A DNA stretch of 64,000 nt from QNZT01 sp964573205 (GCA_964573205.1 CAZNIT010000041.1:1-64000), one strand, 5' to 3'; counted from the stretch's first letter, positions 17,975 through 26,851 are shown. Numbers and translations are program-made. Notes: generated from the letters alone by a model not told the origin.

Positions 17975-18793
17975 TTGATCAGAGATTTAGTAATATACCC
18001 CGACAAACGCATAAATATCGCCGCGCCGGACGTCAGAAGCTTTAACGATGAGTTGGCACAGGTCATAACCGATATTAAAGAGACGATGGACAAGCACGGT
18101 GTCAAAGGTATGGCCGCGATTCAGATCGCTTTACCGTACGCCGTAGTGGTCATCAAACAAGACGACGGAAGCTATCTTGAAATCATAAATCCCAGGATCA
18201 TAGGAAAAGAGGGAAATGTGGTATCGACGGAAACGACGCTCTATTTTCCGAATACGACACATACGGTAAACAGATACGAAAAGATCAGACTCGTCTATCA
18301 AGACAGAAACGGTGAACAAAAATCGATGATAGCGCAAGGCGAGCTAGGCATACTTCTTCAAAGAAAAATCGACTACGTATATGGAGGAACCATTGCCGAC
18401 AGGGTGAGTGAAAAAGAGCGAAAAGATATGGAAAAGAATCTGGCACGAAACGGCGTAAGCGGCTCTTTTGAGAGTTGTCCGAGAATCTTTATGCGAGACT
18501 ATTTCATAAGTTTTATCCAAAAAGTTCTCTTTCTGATCTTTATGACGCTTTTTTCACCGCTTTTGAATCTAAAAGACGAAACTATAGAATCCATTCGCTC
18601 TTTTGACAAATATTCATACTTTATCGTTATCGCTTTGCTGATAGGATACTTCTTTACGGCACTTTACGAATCGAAAAAATATCACTCTTGTACCAGTTGC
18701 CAGATAGGAAACATCATAGGAACGGCGGCAAAATATCTCATAGGCGCTTCTCTTCTATTTTGGTTATCGACCTATCTGATCACACCGGCATAA
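17975..18793 (+). CDS. Deformylase-like pseudoenzyme with C-terminal membrane domain
   Basis: Residues 1-140 resemble peptide deformylase. Motif 1 (GVKGMAAIQ, 42-50) is kept, but motif 2 EGCLS reads ETTLY (86-90) and motif 3 QHEIDH reads QRKIDY (129-134). All three metal ligands (Cys, His, His) and the catalytic Glu are replaced by Thr88, Arg130, Tyr134 and Lys131. The C-terminal 100 residues add about three hydrophobic helices and two Cys (CTSC). At 272 residues it exceeds deformylase by about 100. It should be catalytically dead; perhaps a binding or sensing protein. The start is TTG at 17975 with AAGGA upstream. Its 3' end overlaps the convergent pseudouridine synthase by 14 bp. Confidence 0.75.
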   Translation: MIRDLVIYPDKRINIAAPDVRSFNDELAQVITDIKETMDKHGVKGMAAIQIALPYAVVVIKQDDGSYLEIINPRIIGKEGNVVSTETTLYFPNTTHTVNRYEKIRLVYQDRNGEQKSMIAQGELGILLQRKIDYVYGGTIADRVSEKERKDMEKNLARNGVSGSFESCPRIFMRDYFISFIQKVLFLIFMTLFSPLLNLKDETIESIRSFDKYSYFIVIALLIGYFFTALYESKKYHSCTSCQIGNIIGTAAKYLIGASLLFWLSTYLITPA

Positions 18794-19505
18794 AATCATC
18801 GGGAGCTTCGCTGAGGAACTCATATCCCAATATTTTAACAAAATACGAATGAAGAAGCACTCTTTTGTAAGGTTTTCCTCCGTAAACTCGGTCTCCGATA
18901 ATCGGATATCCGATATGTTTCAAATGCGCCCTTATCTGGTGCGTTCTGCCGGTCTTTATCGAGACTTCGATCTTTGATCTTTTGCCGTAAACTTCCAACG
19001 GCCTTACTATCGTTAGCGCCTCTTTCCCTTTTTTCGAAACTTTTGTAAACGCGCTACCTCCTCTTTTGACCGTAAGTAGAGGATCGTTTATGATTATCTC
19101 TTCGGCTATGACTCCTTGAACCCAAGCTATGTACGATTTCTCCACCTCGAATCTTCTAAAAGCCTCTATCGCCTTTTTTCGGAACTCATCATCCTTTACC
19201 AGCAAAAGCACACCGCTTGTCTCTTTATCGAGTCTGTGAAGTAGTTTTGAGGAGTGTTTTTTAGCTATCTGCTCACTCGTAATAAAAGCGGGTTTATCGA
19301 TAACAATGAGTTTGTCGTCTTCGAAAATTTTTTTTATTTTTGCCGGTTTCTCGACTTTAAACGTACTTTTGGCCGACATCAACGCTCTAGCCATAACTAT
19401 CTTCTTCCCGCCGCTATATACCAATCCGCTATCTATCAGATCTTTTGCCGAGCGGTTGGTAATTCCCTCTTGAACGGCTAAAAGTTTATACGCTTTTTCC
19501 TGCAT
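18780..19505 (-). CDS. RluA family pseudouridine synthase
   Basis: Isomerises uridine in structured RNA, probably 23S rRNA. The 241 residues keep the catalytic HRLDKETSGVLLL, the KSYIAWVQG and the RTHQIRAHLKHIGYPIIGD signatures. The start at 19505 is preferred to the ATG at 19511 because AAGGA is eight bases away from it and only two from the other. RluC or RluD cannot be told apart by eye. It is the end of the conserved minus-strand block running from cheZ. Confidence 0.87.
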   Translation of the reverse strand: MQEKAYKLLAVQEGITNRSAKDLIDSGLVYSGGKKIVMARALMSAKSTFKVEKPAKIKKIFEDDKLIVIDKPAFITSEQIAKKHSSKLLHRLDKETSGVLLLVKDDEFRKKAIEAFRRFEVEKSYIAWVQGVIAEEIIINDPLLTVKRGGSAFTKVSKKGKEALTIVRPLEVYGKRSKIEVSIKTGRTHQIRAHLKHIGYPIIGDRVYGGKPYKRVLLHSYFVKILGYEFLSEAPDDFMPV

Positions 19506-19800
19506 TTTCATTTTCCTTCGATTTCTCTTTAATAAATATCTCTATCTTTTCGTTATACGGTACTCTCAACCGTTTTCGTTTGGATTTTTCACCCGAAACG
19601 AAAGATATTTCACTTTTTGATATTTTAAACTTTTTAGAGAAAAATTTAACTATCTCCCTGTTTGCCGCACCGTCAACAGCCGGAGCTTTTATCTTTACTT
19701 TCAAAGACTCGTCGTATATATATAAAATTTCGTTTTTACTCGCTGCCGGTAGCGCCTTTATGTTGAATATTACGAAATTATCTTTGACCTCATACCACAA
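19486..19800 (-). CDS. DUF167 (YggU) family protein
   Basis: Small 104-residue protein of the YggU/DUF167 family, function unknown. The signature VKIKAPAVDGAANREIVKFFSK and GEKSKRKRLRV are clear. It overlaps the pseudouridine synthase by 20 bp at its end and waaA by 11 bp at its start, so it is coupled within the block. Confidence 0.85.
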   Translation of the reverse strand: MWYEVKDNFVIFNIKALPAASKNEILYIYDESLKVKIKAPAVDGAANREIVKFFSKKFKISKSEISFVSGEKSKRKRLRVPYNEKIEIFIKEKSKENENAGKSV

Positions 19801-20926
19801 ACGAAAGCTCCGACATAAGTTTTCGCATATCCGGCTTTGAATTGATCTTTGTAGGTTCGAGATTTTTTATTTCATTCTTTAAGTCTTTTACATCGCAAAA
19901 ACGAACGTTGTCAACCAAAGAAAAAAGCGCTTCTTGATTGAATACATATCTGCCGCTTATTAATTTACAGTTGAAAAAAGCGGGTTCTAACGGATTGTGT
20001 CCGCCGATCCCTTTCACAAACGATCCGCCGAGTAAGACTATATCGCTTACGGCGTAAATATTTACAAGTTCACCCATCTTATCCACAAGGATAATATCGT
20101 CGTTAAAATCTTCTCTTTCGCTAAATTTATGAAACGATAAAGAGTTCTTTTTTGCAAAATCACTTAAATATCCACCTACCTTTTCAAATCTTTGAGGATG
20201 CCTAGGAACAACCGCGATCACTCGATCTTTAAAATCTATATTTTCCAGGATAAGCTCCTCTTCGCCCTCATGAGTACTTGCAAGAACCAAAAGCTCCTTT
20301 TGCGCTGCGGAAATCTTCTTTGTAACCGATATCTTTTGATACGCTTTTATATTACCCATCACTTTGACATTTTTCGCACCGAGTTCTTCCAGTCTCTTCG
20401 CATCTTTTTGCGATTGGGCGAAAACTTTATCTATATTTTCAAAAACCTTTTTATAAAACCACCCGAACCGAAGATATCTTTTATACGATCTGTCGGAGAT
20501 TCTGGCATTTATCAAATAGGTTTGTGCTCCTCTTCTTTTCGCTATGAAAAAGAGCATATACCAAAGTTCCGCCTCCATTACGACAAGCGCTTTTTGCTCG
20601 TTGATCCAAAACGGCAAAAATATCTCAAAAGGGAGATATCTTCTTTGGACACCAAAACTCTTTGCCGCCTCAAAACCCGTATTCGTAATGACACTAATAC
20701 GGCTTTTGACATCCGTTCGCTCAATCAAAGGAGCAAGCGCCTTTACCTCTCCCAAAGAGCAAGCGTGAAACCAGACACCTTTTGGGGCGAAAGGAGGATT
20801 TTTGTATAAAAAAAATCTAGCGGGTATGGAATTTTTATATTTTGAAAAAAAAGGAAGTATCAAAAGTATCGGCGAAGCCGCGACATACAAAAGCAGCCCC
20901 GCCAAAAAGTATAAAAAGCCAAACAT
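19790..20926 (-). CDS. waaA: 3-deoxy-D-manno-octulosonic acid transferase
   Basis: Adds Kdo to lipid A precursor at the inner membrane. The 378 residues begin with a membrane anchor (FGFLYFLAGLLLYVAASPILLILPFF), followed by the Kdo-transferase N-domain VWFHACSLGEVKALAPLI and the C-terminal LGGSFVKGIGGHNPLEPAFF donor-site motif. The ATG at 20926 is my choice; a GTG one codon earlier is possible and neither has a strong ribosome site. It lies 15 bp after flgZ. Confidence 0.93.
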   Translation of the reverse strand: MFGFLYFLAGLLLYVAASPILLILPFFSKYKNSIPARFFLYKNPPFAPKGVWFHACSLGEVKALAPLIERTDVKSRISVITNTGFEAAKSFGVQRRYLPFEIFLPFWINEQKALVVMEAELWYMLFFIAKRRGAQTYLINARISDRSYKRYLRFGWFYKKVFENIDKVFAQSQKDAKRLEELGAKNVKVMGNIKAYQKISVTKKISAAQKELLVLASTHEGEEELILENIDFKDRVIAVVPRHPQRFEKVGGYLSDFAKKNSLSFHKFSEREDFNDDIILVDKMGELVNIYAVSDIVLLGGSFVKGIGGHNPLEPAFFNCKLISGRYVFNQEALFSLVDNVRFCDVKDLKNEIKNLEPTKINSKPDMRKLMSELSFVV

Positions 20927-20941
20927 CACGGATGCGAAGCG

Positions 20942-21697
20942 TTAAAGGCTTGCACTCTCCTGCGACCTACTCTCTTCGTCCTTTTGCTCAAATTGAGACT
21001 CAAGATACAAAATTCTACCGCAATGAGGACAAGTTGTAATCTCTTCACCTTTTATGACATTTGAATATGTATGATCGTTTATTCTCATATAGCAGCCGTA
21101 ACATGCCTGTTTCCTTACGGGAACGACAGTCGTATTTTTTGCCCATCTTCTAATTTTTTCATAAAATACGATAATATTTTGACTCATTTGAGAGAGAAGT
21201 TTTTGCTTATCTTCAAATACCAAAAGTCTCTCTTGTTCGATCTTTTCGACCTCTTTTTGCGTTGTCTCTTTGAGCTCTTCAAGCTCCTCTTGCATTTTTT
21301 GGATCTTCTCTTTAGCTTCTTCTATCTGCTGAGTTTTTTGGTCGGTGATTTTATCGAGTCTCTCGATCTCTTCATTCGCGAAAGTAACCTGTTCTTTTGC
21401 TATCTCCTCTTCAAGTTGAAGCGCTTTTAACTCTTTTTCGCTCTTTATCGCCGCACTTTTTTTGTCGAAAGACTTTAATTTTTCACTAAGTTCAGCTAAA
21501 TGAAGTTCATTTTTCTTTCTCTTTAATTCTGTATCCGCAAGCTCTTCTTCATACTGCTCTATCTTATCTTCAAGCGCTTTTTGCTCGGCAAGTTTCGAAT
21601 CGAGCGCTTGCGAAATTTGGGCTATTTTCGGCTCGTAAGAGTCTATCTTTTTATCGATTTCAACCAGTGTTACAAGCTGTTTGATATATGGATTCAT
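20942..21697 (-). CDS. flgZ: FlgZ-like coiled-coil zinc-ribbon protein (HP0958 family)
   Basis: Residues 10-175 are a long antiparallel coiled coil rich in Lys and Glu, then a zinc ribbon with Cys199/Cys202 and Cys223/Cys226. The IRRWAKNT segment and the CPHCGRILY ending closely match what I recall of H. pylori HP0958. That protein is an RpoN chaperone and binds flaA mRNA, and is needed for flagella. The 251-residue length agrees. It is in the same block as cheZ. Confidence 0.85.
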   Translation of the reverse strand: MNPYIKQLVTLVEIDKKIDSYEPKIAQISQALDSKLAEQKALEDKIEQYEEELADTELKRKKNELHLAELSEKLKSFDKKSAAIKSEKELKALQLEEEIAKEQVTFANEEIERLDKITDQKTQQIEEAKEKIQKMQEELEELKETTQKEVEKIEQERLLVFEDKQKLLSQMSQNIIVFYEKIRRWAKNTTVVPVRKQACYGCYMRINDHTYSNVIKGEEITTCPHCGRILYLESQFEQKDEESRSQESASL

Positions 21698-21704
21698 AAT
21701 CTGA

Positions 21705-22433
21705 TTATCCTTTGATGTGAGAAAATGGGTTTTTAGAATTGGCGATTATACCATTTAAACCCTTATTTTGCAACTCTTTTTGTAATGAGCGTGCGAAATA
21801 GCGCTCGCTTTCAAAGTGGCCTATGTCTATAAGAGATATTTTTTGCTCCTTTGCGGCGAGTGCGTCATGATATTTTATATCTCCGGTCAAAAGAGCGTCC
21901 GCTTTTAGATCATAAAGCAAAGATGCACCCGAACCGGTGCAGATAGCTGCTCTTTTTATATATTTACGGCCGTTTACGGTACGGATGTCGTTCATACCCA
22001 GTTTTGAAGCTATCTCTTTTGCGAAAGTTTCAAACTCTTTTTCCACGTCAAAATATGCCAAAAAATCTTCACTCTCACTTATATCGTATCCCAAAACGCT
22101 TTGCAAAACGTAACGATTTAGATGTGTTTTATCATAATTCGTATGCATAGCTATGATGGAAATATCTTTCTTTATCGCATTTTTTACGATATTTGCCGGG
22201 TATTTTGAAAAATCTATCTTCATAAGTCCTTTAAAAATCGGCGGATGATGAACGATCAGAAGAGATTCCTCGTAAATCTCTTCGAACATCGACTCCTCGA
22301 TATCCAAAGAAAGATAGACCTTTTTTATCTCGGCTTCCTCTTCTCCCACTATAAGTCCGCTGTTATCCCAGCTCTCTTGAAGCTCAAAAGGACTTATCTC
22401 GTCTAATATCTCAAGATACCGGCGTAGCTTCAT
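21705..22433 (-). CDS. Nif3-like dinuclear metal centre protein
   Basis: The 242 residues match the Nif3/YbgI (DUF34) family, which forms hexameric rings with a two-metal site. Signatures are the N-terminal ESWDNSGLIVG, the LIVHHPPIF metal-binding segment, AMHTNYD, and the C-terminal DIGHFESER. Bacterial members often resemble GTP cyclohydrolase I type 2 annotations, but the true activity is unresolved. It overlaps glyQ by 23 bp. Confidence 0.9.
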   Translation of the reverse strand: MKLRRYLEILDEISPFELQESWDNSGLIVGEEEAEIKKVYLSLDIEESMFEEIYEESLLIVHHPPIFKGLMKIDFSKYPANIVKNAIKKDISIIAMHTNYDKTHLNRYVLQSVLGYDISESEDFLAYFDVEKEFETFAKEIASKLGMNDIRTVNGRKYIKRAAICTGSGASLLYDLKADALLTGDIKYHDALAAKEQKISLIDIGHFESERYFARSLQKELQNKGLNGIIANSKNPFSHIKG

Positions 22434-23298
22434 TCACATTCTCTTTCAGACTCTCTTTATAAACCTCGGCGCACCCTTTGGCCAATTCTCTAACCTTGAG
22501 TATATAGTTTTGCCGCTCGGTAACGGAGATAGCTTTTCTGGCATCAAGCGTGTTGAAAGTGTGCGAAGCCAAAAGACAGTAATCGTATGCAGGTAGAGGA
22601 AGTCTTTCGTCAAGACATCTTTTGCACTCTTTCGCAAAATCGTCAAAATGAGAAAAAAGCATTTTCGTATCCGCAACTTCGAAATTGTATCTACTGAACT
22701 CATACTCGCTTCTTCTGTGTACGTCGCCGTATGTGGTAATACCATGCTCGTTTTCGCTCCAAACTATATCGTAAACGCTGTCTCTGTTTTGAAGATACAT
22801 CGCAAGCCTTTCGGTACCGTATGTTATCTCGACCGCAACCGGATCGCAAACAAATCCGCCGACCTGCTGAAAATATGTAAATTGAGTTACTTCCATTCCA
22901 TCGAGCCAAACTTCCCAACCAAGCCCCCAAGCTCCGAGCGTCGGCGACTCCCAGTTGTCTTCGACAAATCTTACGTCATGTTCTCTTAGATCAAGTCCCA
23001 AAGCTTCCAAACTCTTTAGATAAAGCTCTTGGATATTGTCCGGACTCGGCTGTATAATAACCTGAAACTGATAGTAAGCTCCAAGACGGTTAGGATTTTC
23101 TCCGTATCTCCCGTCCGTCGGACGACGACTCGGCGCCACATATGCCGCCGCCCACGGAGTTGGATCAAGCGTTTTTAAAAATGTAGCGTTATGAAAAGTT
23201 CCGGCACCGGAGGGGATATCGTAAGGCTGTACGATCGCACACCCTCGATCGGCCCAATAGGTCTGTAATTTTAAAAGCATCTGTGAAAAATTCAGCAA
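22411..23298 (-). CDS. glyQ: Glycyl-tRNA synthetase alpha subunit
   Basis: Catalytic alpha chain of the bacterial alpha2-beta2 glycyl-tRNA synthetase. The 295 residues begin with a typical LKLQTYWADRGCAIVQPYD and contain GWEVWLDGMEVTQFTYFQQ and YGTERLAMYLQ. The beta subunit gene glyS is not in the window. Confidence 0.96.
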   Translation of the reverse strand: MLNFSQMLLKLQTYWADRGCAIVQPYDIPSGAGTFHNATFLKTLDPTPWAAAYVAPSRRPTDGRYGENPNRLGAYYQFQVIIQPSPDNIQELYLKSLEALGLDLREHDVRFVEDNWESPTLGAWGLGWEVWLDGMEVTQFTYFQQVGGFVCDPVAVEITYGTERLAMYLQNRDSVYDIVWSENEHGITTYGDVHRRSEYEFSRYNFEVADTKMLFSHFDDFAKECKRCLDERLPLPAYDYCLLASHTFNTLDARKAISVTERQNYILKVRELAKGCAEVYKESLKENVNEATPVS

Positions 23299-23336
23299 AT
23301 AATTTCCTTAAATTTTAAAGTAGTTTATATTTAATA

Positions 23337-23588
23337 TCAGGCGATACCAAGCTCTTTATCTATCTTCTTTTGATCAAAACCGCATATCCATCTGCTTCCT
23401 ACAAGTACCACAGGTACTCCTCTGCAACCGTGATTCTCACAATCTTTGGCGGCTTTTTGATCCTTTGTTATGTCAATCTCTCTGAACTTGATGCTATTTT
23501 TTTTGAAGTGCTGTTTTGCCACCGTACACCAATGGCAAGTCGGTGAAGTAAATAAAACTACTCTTTTTTGTTTTCTTTTCTCACTCAA
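23337..23588 (-). CDS. Glutaredoxin-like thiol protein
   Basis: Small 83-residue thioredoxin-fold protein with the redox pair Cys18-His-Trp-Cys21 (TCHWC) and a cis-Pro segment GVPVVLVG. The usual glutaredoxin CPYC is changed to CHWC. An extra pair of Cys lies in DCENHGC (near 49-54), and another Cys in WICGFD. The start is TTG at 23588 with AAGGAG five bases upstream; it overlaps the upstream gene by 8 bp. Reductant partner unknown. Confidence 0.8.
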   Translation of the reverse strand: MSEKRKQKRVVLFTSPTCHWCTVAKQHFKKNSIKFREIDITKDQKAAKDCENHGCRGVPVVLVGSRWICGFDQKKIDKELGIA

Positions 23589-23946
23589 AAGAACTCCTTT
23601 TTGAATAATTTTCGATAGCTTGATTCCACATCATTTTGTATTTTCGTCTGGTAAACTCGAGCTCCTCTTGAAGATCGTATATCTCCTTTTTCAAAAGCTC
23701 CATAAGTTCACGATCTTCGCCGTAGAGTTTTTGAATATCAAGAAGAGTCTCCTTCAAGAAAGTGTTTTCATCTTTCAAAACTTTGATTTGATCATCTTTG
23801 GATAGAAGAATCTCTTCATGAAGAGCCAAAATACTCTTGAAACTTTTGTTTATAAGCTCTTTTAGATCTTCTTGAGAAAAAGTTGCGGTTTGGGTCGATA
23901 CTTCCAGCATCTTTTCGTCCAGATCCTCTTCCCACTCGCTTCTCAT
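23581..23946 (-). CDS. Coiled-coil protein of unknown function
   Basis: I do not recognise a family for this 121-residue acidic protein. From about residue 45 to 110 it is a predicted coiled coil with heptad Leu and Ile (LKETLLDIQKLYGEDRELME). It has no signal peptide. It lies between purE and the glutaredoxin gene with spacings of 3 bp and an 8-bp overlap. From memory, an equivalent coiled-coil gene is found at this place in Campylobacter. Confidence 0.7.
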   Translation of the reverse strand: MRSEWEEDLDEKMLEVSTQTATFSQEDLKELINKSFKSILALHEEILLSKDDQIKVLKDENTFLKETLLDIQKLYGEDRELMELLKKEIYDLQEELEFTRRKYKMMWNQAIENYSKRSSFE

Positions 23947-23949
23947 AAA

Positions 23950-24444
23950 TTAGAGCCTTACTTCGATATCCAAAGAATCGCTTTCGACTTTTTTGGCTTT
24001 TAGTATTCGATCTTCTTGAAGTTTCACTTTAAGGTCGTTATCTTCAAGCGCTAAAATCTGCATAGCCAAATAAGCGGCGTTTACCGCACCGGCTTTACCC
24101 ATAGCAACTGTCGCCACCGGCATACCCGACGGCATCTGAACCGTCGAGAGCATAGCATCCATACCGTCCATCGCACCGCCTTTCATAGGAATACCGATGA
24201 CCGGTTTTATGGTAATGGCCGCGATAGCTCCGGCAAGATGAGCCGCCATCCCGGCTGCCGCGATGAAGACTCTAGCACCCTTCTCTTCCGCCTCTTTGAC
24301 ATAAGAATGGGTTCGTTGCGGACTTCTGTGAGCGGAAGATATTATAAGCTCATGCAGTACTCCGAATTTATCGAGTGTGTTGGCACACTCTTTTACGACA
24401 TCATAATCGCTCTTACTTCCGAGAATAATCGAAACGAATTTCAA
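23950..24444 (-). CDS. purE: N5-carboxyaminoimidazole ribonucleotide mutase
   Basis: Class I PurE of purine synthesis, moving the carboxylate from N5 to C4 of the imidazole. The 164 residues contain the SKSDYDVVK start region, SAHRSPQRT with the catalytic His, and AAGMAAHLAGAIAA, with MPSGMPVATVAMGKAGAVNA further on. The length is standard. Confidence 0.95.
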   Translation of the reverse strand: MKFVSIILGSKSDYDVVKECANTLDKFGVLHELIISSAHRSPQRTHSYVKEAEEKGARVFIAAAGMAAHLAGAIAAITIKPVIGIPMKGGAMDGMDAMLSTVQMPSGMPVATVAMGKAGAVNAAYLAMQILALEDNDLKVKLQEDRILKAKKVESDSLDIEVRL

Positions 24445-24500
24445 AACCGACTCCTAAAACTTAGTATTGTTGGATTATTTTATCAAATTTGTGCTTGAAA

Positions 24501-25763
24501 TTACCGAGCTTTTTGCCGCATGATCGAAAATGCAGGAAGTTTTGCGGGCAACTTTATCGGTTTTAGATATCCGCTATGTACGCTTTGAAGCTCTTTACCT
24601 TCGTTTGTAACGATCTTGTTAAACTCTATGAACCAGTTATCGCCTTTTTTATATATCTTGCCGATTTCATTTTCACATTCATTCACATTCGTACGCGGTG
24701 GAAATATAAGCTCTATGGGAACATTCGGATATGTTTTGTACTTGCACATAAAGTGCTCTTCATCCTCCAAAACGAGTCCGCTAACCTCATATGTCCCGTC
24801 ACTCATAGCGGTTTCGAGATTTTGAGTATCGTCTCTGTCGTAAGGGCGTTGAAACAGATAAGCGTCGCTAAATCCCCTATGTTTAGTCGTAAGAAGCTCT
24901 TTTTCGTACCTTTTGGCATCGAATTTTCTAGCGTAAAAATCATCTATCGCAAAACGGTAACTTCTTGCGGTTATAGCCGTATAATAAGAACTTTTCGTTC
25001 GTCCTTCGATCTTGAGAGAGTCTATAACCCCGCTTTTTAAAATTTCATCAATGTGCGAAATCATATTCATATCTTTAGCGTTCATAATATGAGTACCGTT
25101 TTCATCCTGCTCTATCTTCATCAAAACGCCGTTGTCGGGATTTTCCGCATAAAGAGTATAATCGAATCGGCAATCGTTCGCGCAACTTCCTCTGTTTGGA
25201 ACCCTTCCGCTTTGTAAAGAGCTAATAAGACATCTACCGCTATATGCAAAACACATCGAACCGTGTACAAAAATCTCTAGCTCCAATTTCGGAAGATGCT
25301 TTTTTATCCGGATAAGATCTTTGAGACTGATCTCTCTTGCGGCGATGATTCTCTCCACTCCCATCTCATAAAATACTTCGGCGTCAAGATAATTCAGCAC
25401 GTTTGCTTGGGTGGAGAGATGAAGAGGAATATCCGGCACTATCTCTTTGGCCATTTTGATAACCCCGGGCGTGGAAACGATAAGAGCGTCCGGATTCATT
25501 GCGGCGATCTTCTCTATATGCTCGCCGACCATTTTAAGTTGGTTGTTAAAAGGAAATCCGTTTATAGTGACATATATCTTTTTATTTAATTTATGGGTAT
25601 AATCGATAGCCTCTTTGAAGCTTTCATACGTGAACTCTTTACCGGATCTTATACGAAGAGAGAAGTGACTGACACCTCCATAAACGGCATCCGCTCCGTA
25701 AGCTAGTGCGATTTTTAATTTTTCAAAATTTCCCGCAGGGGAGAGAAGTTCTACTTTTTTCAC
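24501..25763 (-). CDS. U32 family protein, probable tRNA hydroxylation protein TrhP
   Basis: The 420 residues start MKKVELLSPAGNFEKLKIALAYGADAVYGG, the hallmark of peptidase U32. Cys171, Cys178, Cys194 and Cys198 (MCFAYSGRC, GSCANDC) form the probable Fe-S site. In E. coli and B. subtilis close relatives (TrhP) work in prephenate-dependent 5-hydroxylation of tRNA uridine-34; protease activity is doubtful. The start is GTG at 25763, with AGGA in the upstream arm of an inverted repeat. The gene lies downstream of cheZ. Confidence 0.82.
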   Translation of the reverse strand: MKKVELLSPAGNFEKLKIALAYGADAVYGGVSHFSLRIRSGKEFTYESFKEAIDYTHKLNKKIYVTINGFPFNNQLKMVGEHIEKIAAMNPDALIVSTPGVIKMAKEIVPDIPLHLSTQANVLNYLDAEVFYEMGVERIIAAREISLKDLIRIKKHLPKLELEIFVHGSMCFAYSGRCLISSLQSGRVPNRGSCANDCRFDYTLYAENPDNGVLMKIEQDENGTHIMNAKDMNMISHIDEILKSGVIDSLKIEGRTKSSYYTAITARSYRFAIDDFYARKFDAKRYEKELLTTKHRGFSDAYLFQRPYDRDDTQNLETAMSDGTYEVSGLVLEDEEHFMCKYKTYPNVPIELIFPPRTNVNECENEIGKIYKKGDNWFIEFNKIVTNEGKELQSVHSGYLKPIKLPAKLPAFSIMRQKAR

Positions 25764-25768
25764 TACCG

Positions 25769-25819
25769 TATCCTGTTCGCCGCTATTTATACGAGCTTTT
25801 TTGCAACTATAACAGGATA
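25769..25819 (-). promoter_or_regulatory. Inverted repeat covering the ribosome site of the U32 gene
   Basis: TATCCTGTT (25769-25777) and AACAGGATA (25811-25819) are perfect 9-bp inverted arms around a 33-base loop. Read on the minus strand, the promoter-distal arm contains the AGGA used by the GTG at 25763. Folding could hide the ribosome site. Function is inferred. Confidence 0.35.
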
Positions 25820-25833
25820 TGTTTACAGTAGGC

Positions 25834-26547
25834 TTATTTTTTACCGAAACTCTCTAGCAAAGCTTCTATCTCTTCATTGTTGACAAGTTCGTCAGTATCG
25901 GTATCGCCGGCGATGTGAACGGCCGACGTCACTCTTTTCGCATCTTCAAGATCGGAAGCAAACAGTGAATTCATATATTTAGAAAGCGCTCTCATGACAT
26001 TTATGACTCTTTCTATCTTTTGTCTGTGGATATCTTGATACTGCATGATATCCATAATCATCATGATCTCATCAGCACCGAATTGCGACTTTTCAATGAC
26101 GCTTTTTGCATGTTCGACCGCTTTTTTATTCTCACCCAGCAATTCGGTAAAAGTTTCTATATCCGGAAATTTTTCACTAAGTTTTTCAAAAACTTCTATA
26201 TTTCGTTCAAGTATCGTTACCGAAGTGTTGCAATCCTCCTCTATATCGAGCATAAAATTATTGATCTCTTCGAGTTTATCCATAATCTCGGTAGCTTTTT
26301 TCTCGGAGTCTTTAGTGACATTATCAAGCTGATTCACTACTTGATGATCTTCCGTAGGCGGTGGAGGCGGCCACTGTTTTCTCGCATCGACTCTGTAATT
26401 TTCCTGATCGATCACGATTTTGCTCGGCTCCTCTTGCGAATCCAACTCCTGCGATTTGACTTCGTTTTCGCTCGATTCTTCTTCCAAAAGCGCCACCTCT
26501 TCATCAATATCCCCCGCCATCAACGCATCCAGCTCTTCTTGTGTCAT
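25834..26547 (-). CDS. cheZ: CheZ-like CheY-P phosphatase
   Basis: Chemotaxis phosphatase of the remote epsilonproteobacterial type, 237 residues. The N-terminus MTQEELDALMAGD closely resembles the CheY-P-binding peptide of FliM. A Pro-rich linker lies near residues 58-65. The long helical core contains IMQYQDIHRQ (167-176), matching the AQDFQD active-site helix of E. coli CheZ. The C-terminus EEIEALLESFGKK resembles the CheZ CheY-binding tail. It lies upstream of the U32 gene and downstream of a small coiled-coil gene. Confidence 0.83.
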   Translation of the reverse strand: MTQEELDALMAGDIDEEVALLEEESSENEVKSQELDSQEEPSKIVIDQENYRVDARKQWPPPPPTEDHQVVNQLDNVTKDSEKKATEIMDKLEEINNFMLDIEEDCNTSVTILERNIEVFEKLSEKFPDIETFTELLGENKKAVEHAKSVIEKSQFGADEIMMIMDIMQYQDIHRQKIERVINVMRALSKYMNSLFASDLEDAKRVTSAVHIAGDTDTDELVNNEEIEALLESFGKK

Positions 26548-26569
26548 TGTCTTATCTCCTTCCTATATT

Positions 26570-26851
26570 TTATGCGAAATCTTCAAGTAACTCTCGTATC
26601 TCTTTTTGCGTTACCGTCGTCTCGTCCTCTTTTGATGTCAACATATTATCCATCATCAAACGAATGATTTTCTTACGACTTTTTGCGGCTAACTCCTCTA
26701 TCTCCTTCAAAAGTTTTCGCACCTCTTCATTATTGTTCGTAGAGTCGTCTTTTATAGCTAAAAACAGTTTCTGTACATCTTCTTCGATAGAGACCAATTG
26801 CCATATCAGATCGTTTTTCTCCATTTCCATCTCATCGTTAAAAAGATCCAT
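26570..26851 (-). CDS. Small helical protein upstream of cheZ
   Basis: A 93-residue acidic, mostly helical protein with no signal or membrane segment. I recognise no family. Its C-terminus TVTQKEIRELLEDF resembles the FliM/CheZ type T/S-Q-x-E-[IL]-x-x-L-[LM] peptide at the start of the next gene, so CheY or flagellar switch contact is possible. I prefer the ATG at 26851 to 26887. Neither has a good ribosome site, so the start is uncertain. Confidence 0.6.
   Translation of the reverse strand: MDLFNDEMEMEKNDLIWQLVSIEEDVQKLFLAIKDDSTNNNEEVRKLLKEIEELAAKSRKKIIRLMMDNMLTSKEDETTVTQKEIRELLEDFA

Noticed and set aside
17975..18793. Functional peptide deformylase
   Set aside because: None of the three metal ligands nor the catalytic Glu is present.
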